Shown one piece after another: positions 5,301 to 6,053 of a stretch of DNA of 6,053 nucleotides (its first letter is position 1; the number at the start of each line of letters is the position of its first letter). Location of the stretch: the NCBI GenBank assembly GCA_026985655.1, contig JALSQB010000242.1, positions 1 to 6,053 on the forward strand, in the 5' to 3' direction. Under the pieces are notes generated by a model. It was not told the origin of the DNA and searched no databases. It saw only the letters and a list, made by a program, of their open reading frames with translations. The position numbers were made by a program, and so were the translations under genes. The stretch comes from Campylobacteraceae bacterium (GTDB lineage Bacteria > Campylobacterota > Campylobacteria > Campylobacterales > Sulfurovaceae).

Positions 5301-6053
5301 TTAATTTGGAATACGAACTTTCTGCCCAACATAAATACGGTCAGGTCGTGTAATCTCTGGATTAGCTTGGTATATTTTTTTGTATTCCATCACATTTCCA
5401 TACGCTCTTTTGGCAAGTTTTCCTAAGGTATCACCTTTTTTAACAACAATAATTCTCATCTCATTTTCACGTGTCACAACCTCTTTTTTAAGATTTTGAG
5501 TATAGTTGATTTTTTTATCTTGACCTTCATCTTTTTCCTCAACATTTTGACTAATGGCTTCATTCGTAATATCTGTAATTTGATTAGCCAATTGACTTAG
5601 TGTATCAGAGCCTTTAACATCTTGAACATTCACTTTGTTGTAAACATCAATTTGTTTTTCTGTATTGTTTACATGGGTGTTTTCATCTATGTTCATCTCA
5701 TTTAAAGATTTTTCTAAATCTGAAGAGACAGAATCTACTTCAGAGCTAGAGAGTTTATCCATTAATTCACCATCTTTTGTTGTTACAGTTTGTGTTTGGA
5801 CATTTGTTTTCTCTCTTTTCTGATTCATCTGTTCTATAACGGCTTTAACCACATCTGCAATCTCTTTGGGAGACATTTTTGTGCTTTCTGTTGATACAGC
5901 TTTAACTACTTCTTCTTGAACAGTAGATAAATTTGTAGCAGTAGCCTTTTCTTCTTGAAGGTTTGTTGTTCCTTCTGTACTTTTTTCTGTTACTTCTTCT
6001 TGTGTTTGAACTTTTTCTTTTACTTCTTGCTTGCTTACTTCGGGTTGAAGTGT
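5301..6053 (-). CDS. LysM-domain protein with long low-complexity region, 5' end outside window
   Basis: The last 52 residues form one LysM domain: IIVVKKGDTLGKLAKRAYG, then EYKKIYQANPEI, PDRIYVGQKVRIPN. LysM binds the N-acetylglucosamine-containing glycan of peptidoglycan, so the protein probably sits at the cell wall. An ATG at 5876 would give 191 residues, but it has no ribosome-binding site. The same frame stays open for 59 more codons to the right edge, in identical style, with no stop. The true start is therefore outside the window and at least 250 residues are coded here. The roughly 200 residues before LysM are rich in Glu, Gln, Lys, Val, Thr, Ser and Asn, with recurring QEEV, VQTQ and VVKAV segments. 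This suggests an extended or partly coiled-coil spacer. Any signal peptide or membrane anchor would lie in the missing part. It precedes the periplasmic rhodanese gene in the same direction. LysM and long acidic spacers also occur in FimV-like polar proteins, but that likeness is too weak to use as a name. Confidence 0.88.
   Translation of the reverse strand, partial: TLQPEVSKQEVKEKVQTQEEVTEKSTEGTTNLQEEKATATNLSTVQEEVVKAVSTESTKMSPKEIADVVKAVIEQMNQKREKTNVQTQTVTTKDGELMDKLSSSEVDSVSSDLEKSLNEMNIDENTHVNNTEKQIDVYNKVNVQDVKGSDTLSQLANQITDITNEAISQNVEEKDEGQDKKINYTQNLKKEVVTRENEMRIIVVKKGDTLGKLAKRAYGNVMEYKKIYQANPEITRPDRIYVGQKVRIPN

Noticed and set aside
1..6053. Mobile element, prophage, CRISPR array or defence island
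   Set aside because: I found no transposase, integrase, terminal inverted repeats, spaced direct repeats or tRNA gene. The gene set is housekeeping and envelope genes with similar base composition throughout.

Overview
The window looks like ordinary chromosomal DNA from a member of the Campylobacterota (formerly Epsilonproteobacteria). The DNA is AT-rich. It carries a methionyl-tRNA synthetase with a fused C-terminal tRNA-binding domain, directly followed by a coupled gene of unknown function. It also has a secreted rhodanese with a CNGVWC active-site loop, and -10-like boxes with no clear -35 partner. The genus cannot be fixed from the sequence alone; a Sulfurimonas- or Sulfurovum-like organism is a guess from general resemblance.

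Layout. (1) Positions 1-107, minus: the first 35 codons of surE, cut by the left edge. (2) 214-819, plus, divergent from surE: a secreted protein built from about five 24-residue MORN/YwqK-type repeats. (3) 840-1493, minus, convergent with it: a HAD-family phosphatase of the phosphoglycolate phosphatase type. (4) 1494-1627: a short divergent promoter region. (5) 1628-3619, plus: metG. (6) 3632-4615, plus, 12 bases after metG: a 327-residue protein whose N-terminus resembles the UDP-binding domain of Mur ligases but which has no recognisable ATP-binding motif. The two-gene unit ends at a strong intrinsic terminator at 4621-4645. (7) 4634-5272, minus: a periplasmic rhodanese-like protein. (8) 5301-6053, minus: a LysM protein whose reading frame stays open to the right edge, so its true start is outside the window. 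It lies 28 bases upstream of the rhodanese gene and probably shares its transcript.

How the genes relate. metG and the Mur-like gene form a tight translationally coupled pair. The LysM and rhodanese genes form a second, cell-envelope pair. SurE and the HAD phosphatase are housekeeping phosphatases without an obvious link to their neighbours. I see no mobile element, CRISPR array, RNA gene, phage gene or defence system. The observation most worth following is the Mur-ligase-like, apparently ATPase-less protein coupled to metG.
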